The position numbers were made by a program, and so were the translations under genes. Shown here one piece after another: positions 44,553 to 53,144 of a stretch of 64,000 nt of DNA. Under the pieces are notes generated by a model. That model was not told the origin of the DNA and did not search any database. It was given only the letters and a program-made list of their open reading frames with translations. Source of the DNA: Gordonibacter sp. An230 (GTDB lineage Bacteria > Actinomycetota > Coriobacteriia > Coriobacteriales > Eggerthellaceae); NCBI RefSeq assembly GCF_002159915.1, contig NZ_NFJP01000016.1:1-64000 (forward strand), given 5' to 3'. Within the stretch, counting starts at the first letter, position 1; each line of letters begins with the position of its first letter.

Positions 44553-45962
44553 CTATATCCCCAATGACCCTACGGCAAACGGCACCCAGAACGTGATGAG
44601 CGCGATCAATGCGGCGGCGGGGATCGCTCCGGCTTTGAACATGTCGCCGAACGTGTAGTACCCCTCTCCGTACGTGAGCATGACCGTTGGGTTGACGGGG
44701 AGCAGCACGTTGCCGGCAACCACGATGGCGAGCGATATGGTGGGCGCTGCGGCAGAGACGCCGAATCCCTCGCAGAGCGTGATGAAAATGGGGATGAAGA
44801 CGCTAAGAATGGCTGCGCCGATGGGGCAGACGGTGTGGAGCACGTACACGAGCGTCATGAGTACGGCCATGGAGCCGAAAAATCCGAGAGCGGTGACTCC
44901 GCTGTTCATGAAAAGGCTGGCTAAAAACTCAGCTCCGCCAGTGTTTTGAACAACGCCGCCGATGGTCATGACGGTGCCGCACATAAGGACGATACCCCAG
45001 GGGACGGCATCTTGGAACTCTTTCCATGAAAGCAGGTTCATGCCCGGTGCAAACATGGCGACGAGTCCGACAAGCGCGACAACGGTTACGTTGAGCGCGG
45101 GAATCCAGTTTCCGAGGATCCAGAGCATGACGAGAAGGCCGACGATGGCGAGCGCTTTCACCTCGTACGGCTCAACGCTCGTAGCCTGTTCCGCTTCATC
45201 ACGAATGCTCTTCAGGCACGCTTCAGTGATGGGTTCAGGTTTGATGATGGTGGTAATGGATAGCCAAAGAATAGGCGTCATAATGATGGCTACGGGGAAT
45301 CCGACAATCATCCAGTCAAAGAAACTGATGGTGCTTCCTGTTATTTGTTGCATCACGCCCATGGCCACCACATTAAACGAGCTTCCAGCTGGCGTGGCGA
45401 CCCCTCCCGTGACCGATGCGACGGGAATGGCGATCATAAGGCACTTTCCAAGGTTCGACGATCCGGGCTTCGCATCGGCCGCTTTCAGGATGGCAAGCGC
45501 GAACCCAAGGAAAAGAACCGTGCAGGGCACGTCGGACATCACTGTGGACACGAGAGCGGTTGCCGTCATGAAACCCAAGATCAATTTGCGCGAATCCGTC
45601 CCCGTTTTTGCGAGCAGCGCAGACAGGAGGCGCGCTCCCCATTTCGTTTTCAACATGACAACAGGTAGCGCGAACACTGCTATGATGAAGAACAAGGCGG
45701 AGCTGGCGAATCCTGCGAACGCCTGTCCTACGTCCACTACTCCAAGTATGGGCAGCAGGGCCGCCACGAGCAGCGCGGTTGCGCCGATGGGGAACGCGGA
45801 TGTTGCCCAAAGCGAGGCCAATGCCGCTGTGAGGCCGAGGGCCACAGCCCCTTCTCGTGGAAGGGTTTCCGACTCAGGGACGATGAACGATATCGCAACG
45901 CAGGCAAGAGCGATTGCGATGCCGACGAGGCGCTTCGGAAGGGTGGGGTTGGACGTGTCCAT
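44553..45962 (-). CDS. DASS/SLC13-type anion (dicarboxylate-like) transporter
   Basis: 469 residues with ~12 hydrophobic segments. The family repeats show as GGVATPAGSSFNVVAMG (~185) in the first half and LLPVNPTVMLTYGEGYYT (~425) in the second, in place of the usual SNT motifs. The LWATSAFPIGATALLVAALLP opening is typical of divalent-anion symporters. It probably takes up a carboxylate anion with sodium. It is the last gene of a minus-strand set behind the MFS and molybdoenzyme genes. AAGGGAGA precedes the ATG. Confidence 0.88.
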   Translation of the reverse strand: MDTSNPTLPKRLVGIAIALACVAISFIVPESETLPREGAVALGLTAALASLWATSAFPIGATALLVAALLPILGVVDVGQAFAGFASSALFFIIAVFALPVVMLKTKWGARLLSALLAKTGTDSRKLILGFMTATALVSTVMSDVPCTVLFLGFALAILKAADAKPGSSNLGKCLMIAIPVASVTGGVATPAGSSFNVVAMGVMQQITGSTISFFDWMIVGFPVAIIMTPILWLSITTIIKPEPITEACLKSIRDEAEQATSVEPYEVKALAIVGLLVMLWILGNWIPALNVTVVALVGLVAMFAPGMNLLSWKEFQDAVPWGIVLMCGTVMTIGGVVQNTGGAEFLASLFMNSGVTALGFFGSMAVLMTLVYVLHTVCPIGAAILSVFIPIFITLCEGFGVSAAAPTISLAIVVAGNVLLPVNPTVMLTYGEGYYTFGDMFKAGAIPAAALIALITFWVPFAVGSLGI

Positions 45963-46006
45963 GATGGATCTCCCTTAGAATGCAAGATGCGCTTGCGTGA
46001 GCGAGT

Positions 46007-46053
46007 GCCGCAAAGCTGCTGCGTCCGTACGCCGGAGGCGGCAGCTTTGCGGC
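46007..46053 (-). terminator. 13-bp perfect inverted repeat between the MFS and DASS genes
   Basis: GCCGCAAAGCTGC (46007-46019) and GCAGCTTTGCGGC (46041-46053) with a 21-nt loop begin 9 nt after the MFS stop. With no U-tract it may be a partial terminator or an mRNA-stability element that sets the MFS:DASS ratio. Confidence 0.5.
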
Positions 46054-46061
46054 GTAGGGGA

Positions 46062-47330
46062 CTACTGCATGTTTCGGGCTTTCTCAGGAATGCGGACAAG
46101 GAAGGCGCATACGGCGCACACGGCCACGATGGCGGCCGTCACGTAGAACGCCGTCGTGGCGAATCCTGTTGCGTCGTATAGGGCGCCAGCCATAACCGGT
46201 ATGATCGAGGAGAGGATGGTCGTGGTCAGCATCGTGGTACTGAGATTCTTCGGATATGCGGTCAGGCCGAAATAGTTCGCAACAGTGGTGGGCAGATTCG
46301 TGGCTATCGCGCCGAATCCGAGCCCCGTGCAGACATAGTAGACGTAAATCATGGCGACGTTTGAGGCCATTGCTGCGCACAGGATTCCAACGACGACGAG
46401 CACGAGTGCTGCGCCGATGATGCGGATAGGCTCGATAATGTCTGCCAGAAGACCGATGGCCAGTTTTCCGATCATGCTGGCGATGCCCATGGCGGCGGCA
46501 GCGCCGACGATGGCTCCGTTGTCGAACCCAAGCGAGGTGAAATGGATGACGCCTTGCGATGTGGCCAAACTGAATGCGCAGAATCCACCCGCTCCTCCTA
46601 TTGCGATAAGCCAGAAGAACGGCGAACGGATTGCTTGACGGTACTCGATCTTGTCGGTGTTCTTGTACACCTTGAGAACCCTCTTTGCTTTGCCGTTGGA
46701 GGCGTCGGGCGTTGCGCCGTCGGGCGTCTGTCCGATGTCGGAAGGCTTGTTTTTGACGACGAGCAGGGCCAGGGGGATGGAGATGAGGGCGAACACGGTG
46801 ATGAGATACCAGCCGCTTTGCCACGCTCCGCCGGATGCGCCAACGATGCTGTTAACCACGAGGGGGGCGGCGAACGATGCGAGTCCGCCGATGCCCATGG
46901 TCACCGCCATGGCCACGCCTCGTTTGGCGACGAACCATTCTCCCACCGTGCTTTGCACGGAGATCTGTCCGACCATGATGGTGCTGACGCTGAGAATGAT
47001 GCCGAAAAAGACGAAGTACAGGATATCGCTCTTCACGAGAAACACCATTGCGAGGGCGGCGATGAGCATGATGATGCCGCCGATGGCCATGGTGAATCGA
47101 GCGCCTTTTTTGGCGACCATTTGGCCGACGAGGGGCGACGGCAAGCCTTGCATCAAGACGAAGAGCGAGAATCCTGCGCCCAGTGCGGTGCCGGTCATCC
47201 CCATCGAGGGATCCTGCAGCATCATGGGGTTGACGATCTGGGCGGTGGACAAGACGAAGCCCGATGACATGAAGTACATGAGGCCGAGCACGATGACCAA
47301 CGGCCATCCGAAGAACGACTTCTTTTCCAT
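46062..47330 (-). CDS. MFS carrier, OFA-type, copy 3
   Basis: 422 residues with 12 membrane segments and a polar central loop (~195-225). It opens with FFGWPLVIVLGLMYFMSSGF and has GQMVAKKGARFTMAIGG after helix 2. It is more distant from the carriers at 25994 and 29348 than those are from each other. ATG 47330 follows AAGGAGG by 5 nt, and a longer frame upstream is not needed. It has its own promoter carrying the element shared with the molybdoenzyme operon. Confidence 0.88.
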   Translation of the reverse strand: MEKKSFFGWPLVIVLGLMYFMSSGFVLSTAQIVNPMMLQDPSMGMTGTALGAGFSLFVLMQGLPSPLVGQMVAKKGARFTMAIGGIIMLIAALAMVFLVKSDILYFVFFGIILSVSTIMVGQISVQSTVGEWFVAKRGVAMAVTMGIGGLASFAAPLVVNSIVGASGGAWQSGWYLITVFALISIPLALLVVKNKPSDIGQTPDGATPDASNGKAKRVLKVYKNTDKIEYRQAIRSPFFWLIAIGGAGGFCAFSLATSQGVIHFTSLGFDNGAIVGAAAAMGIASMIGKLAIGLLADIIEPIRIIGAALVLVVVGILCAAMASNVAMIYVYYVCTGLGFGAIATNLPTTVANYFGLTAYPKNLSTTMLTTTILSSIIPVMAGALYDATGFATTAFYVTAAIVAVCAVCAFLVRIPEKARNMQ

Positions 47331-47510
47331 GGTTTCCTCCTTGATGTTGATGCGCCTCTGCATGTGGCCGCTGAACTTCGGATTCTGCACAAACGCGTTT
47401 GGATCACTGGTTTAGCGGGAGAGCCGAGCGCGTACGAGCAAACGAAGGGCGCGGTCATGGTTGGCCGATTGGAATTCCACCTCCTTTTTCGAATCGGCCT
47501 CGTCTTCTTT

Positions 47511-47555
47511 GAAGTATAGGAACCTGCATCGGTATGGAACAAATACGGATGTCGC
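47511..47555 (-). promoter_or_regulatory. Shared-element promoter of MFS copy 3
   Basis: On the minus strand a 25-bp block (GCGACATCCGTATTTG, then TTCCATACC) is followed by 12 nt and TATACT. The same block, spacer length and -10 box occur at 51601 and 53023; this copy matches 22/25 of the block at 53023. Confidence 0.7.
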
Positions 47556-47591
47556 AGGTTGCCCGCCTTCAAACGGTTGGTCGTCCTTGCT

Positions 47592-47639
47592 AATTTCGAA
47601 GCCCATCTATGCACGTTGTGCATGGTGGGCTTCGAAATT
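47592..47639. other. Long imperfect hairpin upstream of MFS copy 3
   Basis: AATTTCGAAGCCCA (47592-47605) and TGGGCTTCGAAATT (47626-47639) are perfect complements, and the interior ATGCAC/GTGCAT pairs too, giving a stem of about 20 bp. It lies between the molybdoenzyme operon end (47714) and the MFS promoter. It could be a terminator without a U-tract or an operator. Confidence 0.6.
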
Positions 47640-47713
47640 CCAGGTTCGGAGGCAACCTGCCGTCGTTCGAGCGAGGGATAGCCTCCGGAGGAGAAGCGAA
47701 AGGGGGCTCGCTC

Positions 47714-48556
47714 TCATATGTCGAGGTTGAGGTCGACGGGGTACATGGGAAGCATCTTCGCTTTCAGAGCCCCCTTGAAGAAGAGCACCGTCCAAGAGGC
47801 GATTCCCAAAGCCGAGGCCGCCAGCGCGAACGCCGCCCCCTCGAACGAGGAGAGGAGCAAGGCCAGGGAGATGCCTGCTCCCGTGCCGACGATCCCGCTC
47901 GCGATCCAGGCGATGTACGGGGTGCGGTATGGGCGTTCGGCGGCATGCACGTTCACGCCGTAGCCGACAGAGCGCATGCGGCGCGTGTAGGCTATCTGCG
48001 TGAGTGCGCACAGGACGAAGCACGTGATCGTCGTGGCGGCAAGCGTGTCGGGGATGGCGATGCCAAGGCCGAGGCAGGCTGCCATGGTGGCGACGCTTCC
48101 CGCTTCCGCCGCCGTGAGCAAAAAGAGAACGATGATGAACTTCGTGTTCCAGGCGGGGCGCGAGCGCATTTGGTAGGCGAGCCCGGTGCACACGAGGAAC
48201 GCGAGCGCAAGCGCGCCGGCTGCAGCCTCAAGCGCGAAAGACGCTGCGCCGATATCGAAGAGGAAGCCGTTCAGCCCGCATGCCAGAAGCGCGATGCCCA
48301 GAAACGGCGTGATCAAGGCCTCTTGCGTGAGATGCGATCCGAGGTTCGAAAACGCGTTGAAGAACCGTGAGGGCGATTGCAGGTGGAAGACCGAGGCGAC
48401 GCCCCCTATCCCTAAGAAAACGATGGCGGCGAGAGAGACGACGTTCATAGGCAGGGCCGTCCCGCTCGTCCAGTTGATCAGGAGCGCGCATAGGTACATG
48501 CCCAGCCCTACGCGCTGGCAAGTCGTCGATATTACGAGCGGCCAATGGATCTGCAT
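47714..48556 (-). CDS. DmsC-like membrane anchor subunit
   Basis: A 280-residue protein with eight hydrophobic segments, the layout of DMSO reductase anchor subunits. It begins IHWPLVISTTCQRVGLGMYL and includes FHLQSPSRFFNAFSNLGSHL (~57), the conserved cytoplasmic-side motif of DmsC proteins. It should bind menaquinol and tie the catalytic subunits to the membrane. It overlaps the dmsB-like gene by 25 nt. Confidence 0.85.
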   Translation of the reverse strand: MQIHWPLVISTTCQRVGLGMYLCALLINWTSGTALPMNVVSLAAIVFLGIGGVASVFHLQSPSRFFNAFSNLGSHLTQEALITPFLGIALLACGLNGFLFDIGAASFALEAAAGALALAFLVCTGLAYQMRSRPAWNTKFIIVLFLLTAAEAGSVATMAACLGLGIAIPDTLAATTITCFVLCALTQIAYTRRMRSVGYGVNVHAAERPYRTPYIAWIASGIVGTGAGISLALLLSSFEGAAFALAASALGIASWTVLFFKGALKAKMLPMYPVDLNLDI

Positions 48557-49158
48557 AGCGTTTCAGCTCCTTTTCTCGGGATGAGGTACACAACGGACGG
48601 GTTGTTTCCGAATTCGGGATGGATGCGGTACTGGCGGTCTTCGTTTGCGGCGAGCACCTTGGAGATCTCGCTTGCGGGGTCGTTCATATCGCCCGCCACG
48701 CGGCAACCCGTGGTGCATGTGTAGGCGCAGGGAGGCTGTTCGCCCCGCCGAAGCTTGTGAATGCACAGCGTGCATTTCTCAACCGTCTTGGTGTTCGGGT
48801 TGAGGGTCCGGGCTTCGTACGGGCATGCCCATATGCAGTACTGGCAACCGAAACAGCGATTCGCCGATACGAGCACCACGCCGTCTTCCGTGCGGTAGGT
48901 CGCCTTCGTCGGGCACACTTCGATGCAGCTGGGATGCTCGCATTGCATGCACATGGTGGGGAAATAGAACATTTCCAAGTTGTCGGGAAACTCGCCGATG
49001 GGCCCCATGCGGTACACGCGGCTGCGGAACACGCCGAGATCCACGTCGTTTTCCATTTTGCATGCGACTGCGCATGCTTGGCATCCAGAGCATTTATCCA
49101 GGTCAATGACCATTCCATAGCGTTTTTCCGAGGGTTTTTCGTCGCTTGCCATGCTCAT
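48532..49158 (-). CDS. DmsB-like four-cluster ferredoxin subunit
   Basis: A 208-residue electron-transfer subunit with four cysteine groups for 4Fe-4S clusters: DKCSGCQACAVACK (~22), PTMCMQCEHPSCIEVCP (~68), NRCFGCQYCIWACPYEA (~100) and KCTLCIHKLRRGEQPPC (~128). It links the molybdenum subunit with the membrane anchor. It overlaps the catalytic gene by 4 nt. Confidence 0.92.
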   Translation of the reverse strand: MSMASDEKPSEKRYGMVIDLDKCSGCQACAVACKMENDVDLGVFRSRVYRMGPIGEFPDNLEMFYFPTMCMQCEHPSCIEVCPTKATYRTEDGVVLVSANRCFGCQYCIWACPYEARTLNPNTKTVEKCTLCIHKLRRGEQPPCAYTCTTGCRVAGDMNDPASEISKVLAANEDRQYRIHPEFGNNPSVVYLIPRKGAETLCRSIGRS

Positions 49159-51488
49159 TCGCCTTCTTTCTTCACAATGCGGCAGAGGGTGCTGCGCAGA
49201 CCGGGCGTGAGAAACTCTTCGTTGTAGGCGCGATCACTGGTCAGCATGTTGGCGTTCGCGCATCCGTCGGGGTATCCAGGGAGCCCCAAGGCAGGGCAGG
49301 ATTGCCACCATCCGTGTGGAATGAAGCACACGCGCGGGTCGACCCCGTCGCTCGGCCGAGCCTTCATGGTGATGCGACCGGTCGGAGATTCGATCCACAC
49401 CCACTCGTCGCGCTCGATCCCCAGCTTCTTGGCCAAAGACGTATGGAAGATCACTTGGGGCTCGGGGACGATCTCGCGCAGGTGCGGGATCCCCCGATAC
49501 GCCGAGTGATAATAGATGGGGTAGCGACGCCCCGTCACGCCGGTGAGCGGATACTCTTTGGCTATATCGGGCGTCGAGTAGACGCTTTCCTTCGGCTCGC
49601 TGGCCGTTGGAAGGGGGTCGCGATGCTTGAAGAAGCTCACGGGCGTGTACAGCTCGACGCGTCCCGATTGAGTGAGAAAGCCGTTTTCCTCGAAGTTCCG
49701 CGATGCCGGACGCGGCAACTGGTGTATCCACTTGTCCTTGAGCTCTGCCCACGTGACGCCCGCGTGGGTTTGAGCGAGCTGCCAATCGAACAGTTCCTCG
49801 TCGGTCTCCCATGGCCACCATTCGGGATTGAGGCGGTGTCCCAGCGTGCGCCAAAACCACACGTCGCTTTTGCGTTCGTACAAAGGCTCCACTGCTTTCT
49901 GCTGGCCGAACACCCACTCGCAGCACACTTCGTCGGCGATGTAATCTCGTTCGGTCCAGTGAGCGGAGGGCAGCACGAGGTCGGCAAGCTCGCAGGTGGG
50001 CGACAGGTAGTAGTCCATGACCACGAGCAGATCGAGGTGCATGAGCGACTCTTTGACAAGCGCGGTGTTCTCGGACCAGGACAAAGGGTTGCCCTGCACC
50101 GAGATGTATCCTTTCACGGGGTAGGGCTTGCCCGTCCTCATGGCTTCGAACACGACGCTGGGGTTCGAGGTTCCGATGAGGTCGCCCGAGGCGCGTTCGT
50201 CGACGAGGACGAGTTCCTTCTGGGTCTTCGGATCGCGTCCGCCGAGGGGCATCATGTGGTTCCAAAACGGCATGCTGAGGTTTCCGCCGACCCGCTCCAA
50301 ATTGCCAGTGATGGCGATGATGATGTTGATGAGCTGCAGCGTGTCTCGGCAATTCGTCTGCTCTTCCACGCCTTGGAACACGTTTATGGTGGCCGACGGC
50401 GCGCTTGCGTACGTGCGAGCCGATTCGCGGATTCGCTCAGGGCTCACCCAGCAGCGCTCCGATGCCGCTTCGGGAGTCCATGCGTCGGCGCGCTCTTTCA
50501 GCTCGAGCCACACCGTCTTCACCTTCACGCTGCTTCCGTCTGCCAAGGTGAGCGTGCCCCGATACTCAAGGTCTTCGTCTGCGCCCCGTTCGTTGAGGGG
50601 GGCGAAGCCGTTTGTCTTTCGATCCCAGACGAGCATGGTCCGCTTGTTTCCGCCGGGCGTCACGTGGGCCTCGGTCAGGGGAGCGTTCGACCCTTCGATG
50701 ATGAGCATGGGGGCGTTGGTGTGGTGGGCGACGAAATCACGGTCGTAAAGGCGCTCGTTTATGATGACGTTGATCCATGCGTAGGCCAGGTACGTATCCG
50801 ACCCTGGTCGAACGCCGACGAAGTGGTCGGCCTTTGCGGCGAGCGGATGTTCGAACAGCGGATCGATGACGATGAGCTTGGCGCCGCGATCGCGGCTGCG
50901 GCCGATCTGCCCGGAGGTGTACGTGGCTTCCGTCCACATGGAATTGCATCCCCAGAACACAATGCAATCGGCATGGTCGAAATCGCAGCCGTCATAGATG
51001 GGCAGCATCCCGAACTGTATCATCGATTGCACCATCATGGGGCCGAGGCAGATGTTGCCCGGCGCCAAGCTGTGATGAACGCGCCCGCCGGAGTTCCCCG
51101 CTCTTTTCGTCCACTGGTTGGTTCCGCGTCCCGTTCCCTGCCCGTAGGCGATGGTTTCGGCCCCATATGTTTCCGTGAGCGTCTGGATGCGCTCGACGAG
51201 CCAGTCGAGCGCCTCGTCCCATGAGATTTCCTCCCATTGTCCGCAGCCGCGCTCGCCGATGCGTCTCAGCGGCACACGCAAGCGCTCGGGATCGTAAAGG
51301 ATTTTAGGAGCTGACAATCCCTTGGCGCACATGCGCCCTTCGTTTCGCGGGTCGTCGGGATTGCCCTTTACGCCGACGAGGGTTCCGTTCTTGTCCACTT
51401 CGCAGAGAACCCCGCATTTCGCATGGCATTCGAAGCAGTTGGTTTTGACGATCTTCCCTCCATCGGGAAGGGGAATGATCGATGGCAT
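49155..51488 (-). CDS. Molybdopterin oxidoreductase, DmsA/acetylene-hydratase-like, without Tat signal
   Basis: 777 residues from ATG 51488, chosen because AAGGAGG lies 7 nt upstream. The 4Fe-4S motif is C18-x2-C21-x3-C25...C54, and the cofactor-binding domain follows. Cys147 in PGNICLGPMM is at the usual Mo-ligand position, so a cysteine-ligated metal is inferred, as in the polysulfide reductase / acetylene hydratase / catechol-dehydroxylase branch. There is no twin-arginine signal, so the complex probably faces the cytoplasm. The reaction is not predictable from sequence. The start of a three-gene operon. Confidence 0.88.
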   Translation of the reverse strand: MPSIIPLPDGGKIVKTNCFECHAKCGVLCEVDKNGTLVGVKGNPDDPRNEGRMCAKGLSAPKILYDPERLRVPLRRIGERGCGQWEEISWDEALDWLVERIQTLTETYGAETIAYGQGTGRGTNQWTKRAGNSGGRVHHSLAPGNICLGPMMVQSMIQFGMLPIYDGCDFDHADCIVFWGCNSMWTEATYTSGQIGRSRDRGAKLIVIDPLFEHPLAAKADHFVGVRPGSDTYLAYAWINVIINERLYDRDFVAHHTNAPMLIIEGSNAPLTEAHVTPGGNKRTMLVWDRKTNGFAPLNERGADEDLEYRGTLTLADGSSVKVKTVWLELKERADAWTPEAASERCWVSPERIRESARTYASAPSATINVFQGVEEQTNCRDTLQLINIIIAITGNLERVGGNLSMPFWNHMMPLGGRDPKTQKELVLVDERASGDLIGTSNPSVVFEAMRTGKPYPVKGYISVQGNPLSWSENTALVKESLMHLDLLVVMDYYLSPTCELADLVLPSAHWTERDYIADEVCCEWVFGQQKAVEPLYERKSDVWFWRTLGHRLNPEWWPWETDEELFDWQLAQTHAGVTWAELKDKWIHQLPRPASRNFEENGFLTQSGRVELYTPVSFFKHRDPLPTASEPKESVYSTPDIAKEYPLTGVTGRRYPIYYHSAYRGIPHLREIVPEPQVIFHTSLAKKLGIERDEWVWIESPTGRITMKARPSDGVDPRVCFIPHGWWQSCPALGLPGYPDGCANANMLTSDRAYNEEFLTPGLRSTLCRIVKKEGE

Positions 51489-51600
51489 GCGCCCTCCTCC
51501 TTCGCCTATCGACGTGCGCGACGGCATGATGCCAAAGAGCGCACTCCTTTGATTGCGAACGGCGTGCGTTTCGGTTCACGTTGCGCGCGCTGTTCGCGGC

Positions 51601-51646
51601 GACAGTATAAGGAGCCGGGCCGGTATGGGGTAAATGCTTATGTTGC
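51601..51646 (-). promoter_or_regulatory. Shared-element promoter of the molybdoenzyme operon
   Basis: On the minus strand it runs from GCAACATAAGCATTTA through CCATACC, 12 nt, TATACT to GTC. It is identical to the promoter at 53023-53068 at 39 of 46 positions with no gaps. No -35 box is recognisable; the conserved block sits where an activator would. Confidence 0.75.
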
Positions 51647-51650
51647 GAGC

Positions 51651-51682
51651 CGCATTGCCGTTTGCGTGCAAGTGGCAATGCG
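51651..51682 (-). promoter_or_regulatory. 9-bp inverted repeat upstream of the molybdoenzyme promoter
   Basis: CGCATTGCC (51651-51659) and GGCAATGCG (51674-51682) are exact complements 14 nt apart, immediately upstream of the shared promoter element. It could bind a dimeric activator, or act as the terminator hairpin of the LysR-type gene that ends at 51721. Confidence 0.5.
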
Positions 51683-51720
51683 AGAAGCGCATAATGCCTG
51701 ATAAGCGATATAAGGGGAGG

Positions 51721-52683
51721 TTACTGCATTTCGTTGCGCATGCGATCTGCGTGCTGCCTGAGATGTTCGGCGAAAAACCTCAGTTCCGGTTTGTCGGGGC
51801 AGCTGCTCATGAGCGCGTATGAGTTGACCCAACAATCGTCTTTGAGCGTGCGAATCCTGACGTGTTCTTTCAGAAGACTTGAGATCAAGGGGTTGTACTT
51901 GCGGTCGACTTTGGTGAGCAGATGTATTCCGTCAGCGGGGTGGCTTCCGTAAAACTCCAGCTGGCTGTCTGTGGGCACCAGGGTTATATTGGGGTAGAAC
52001 CCTCTTTCGGTGCAGATGTTGACGAAGTCTTCTCGAAAACGCTCGCTGTGCCGGTTCGCCTGCAGGATGAATCGCGATTGCGCCAGGTCGGTCAGTTGAA
52101 GGTCCGGGCGCGATGCGAGAGGGGATTCTTTAGCGATGCCCACCACGAGCTCTCCGTGGAATTCGGGAATCCAGATGGTTTGCAACTTGTCCGATACGTT
52201 CGGTTCCAGCGGCTCCTGGCTGCTCGAGATAGTGGTCTCTATGGATATGTCGATTTTCCCCATTTCGACCATCTGCCGTGCGTTCATGCCGCTGCTGTCC
52301 ATATTGATAAATTCGACGCGAAGGCCGGGAAATTGCTGCTTTGCAAGCGCCGCGGTCTCGTTGATGCCAACGTACAGCGCGTTGGTGGGAAACAGGTCGA
52401 TGATGAGAATGCGGCTCTCTGAGCGGGCAGGAAGTTTATTCAGCTCGGCAAGCATGTTTTCCTGGTCGCGTATGATTTTTCCCGCGTATTTGAGCACCAC
52501 CTCTCCCGCTGCGGTGAGGCTGAGGGGTCGCGTTTCGTAAAACAGCTGGCATCCGAGTTCCCGCGCAAAAGCGGTCATGTGACGACTGAGCGAGGGCTGC
52601 GACATGTTGAGGTCGCGAGCTGCCGACACGAAGCTGCGGTGAGTTGCAAGTGCAGTGAACTCCCGGTAGATATCGATATCCAT
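51721..52683 (-). CDS. LysR-type transcriptional regulator
   Basis: 320 residues. The N-terminal winged HTH is FTALATHRSFVSAARDLNMS followed by QPSLSRHMTAFARELGCQLF, and the effector-binding domain occupies ~90-305. It sits between the molybdoenzyme operon and the acyl-CoA dehydrogenase operon, which share a promoter element, so it is a natural candidate regulator of both. ATG 52683 follows GAGGTGA at 7 nt; a TTG one codon upstream is less likely. Confidence 0.9.
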   Translation of the reverse strand: MDIDIYREFTALATHRSFVSAARDLNMSQPSLSRHMTAFARELGCQLFYETRPLSLTAAGEVVLKYAGKIIRDQENMLAELNKLPARSESRILIIDLFPTNALYVGINETAALAKQQFPGLRVEFINMDSSGMNARQMVEMGKIDISIETTISSSQEPLEPNVSDKLQTIWIPEFHGELVVGIAKESPLASRPDLQLTDLAQSRFILQANRHSERFREDFVNICTERGFYPNITLVPTDSQLEFYGSHPADGIHLLTKVDRKYNPLISSLLKEHVRIRTLKDDCWVNSYALMSSCPDKPELRFFAEHLRQHADRMRNEMQ

Positions 52684-53144
52684 CAAGCATCACCTCGCCT
52701 TTCGTGCGCTTGTTTGGGGCGTCGGCCTCATCGCTTGTCGCTTTGTGTTGGCGCGCATGATATTGTACAACGGCCCCTGGGTAGCGGGCTCGGGATCGCT
52801 TCGGACGTGTGGGCGGTTGCAGAGGCCGATCAAACCCCGATTTCTTATAGCTATTCTAAAACCGCAGATCATACGGCTTGTTTTTCAGACATGCAAAAAG
52901 CTTTTTCCGGCGCGAGTCCGTTGGTTGCAGCGAGCACCGGCGCTATCTCGCTTTATGCGAGTTTTGAATATCGTGCCCTCGAACATTGCATAGGGAAACG
53001 TTGGGGGTGTGTTGAGGCGACTGCAACATACGTATTTATTCCATACCTGCACGGCTCTTTATACTGTCCGCCCAGAAGGTGGAGCGCCAACGTTGAGAGA
53101 CGTGGGGGCGTTCGCCACTCTGCGACGAGAAAGGGAGTGCTGCG
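52684..53144 (+). other. 461-bp divergent regulatory region
   Basis: It separates the LysR gene from the acyl-CoA dehydrogenase operon. It contains the 8-bp palindrome ATAGCTAT (52847-52854) in a short AT-rich patch and the shared promoter element (53023-53068). No gene was recognised. Confidence 0.5.
53023..53068 (+). promoter_or_regulatory. Shared-element promoter of the acyl-CoA dehydrogenase-fix operon
   Basis: GCAACATACGTATTTA leads into TTCCATACC, then 12 nt, then TATACT (53060-53065) and GTC. The dehydrogenase ATG is ~75 nt from the expected start. CATAC occurs twice, 15 bp apart (53027 and 53042), as possible direct half-sites. Confidence 0.75.
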
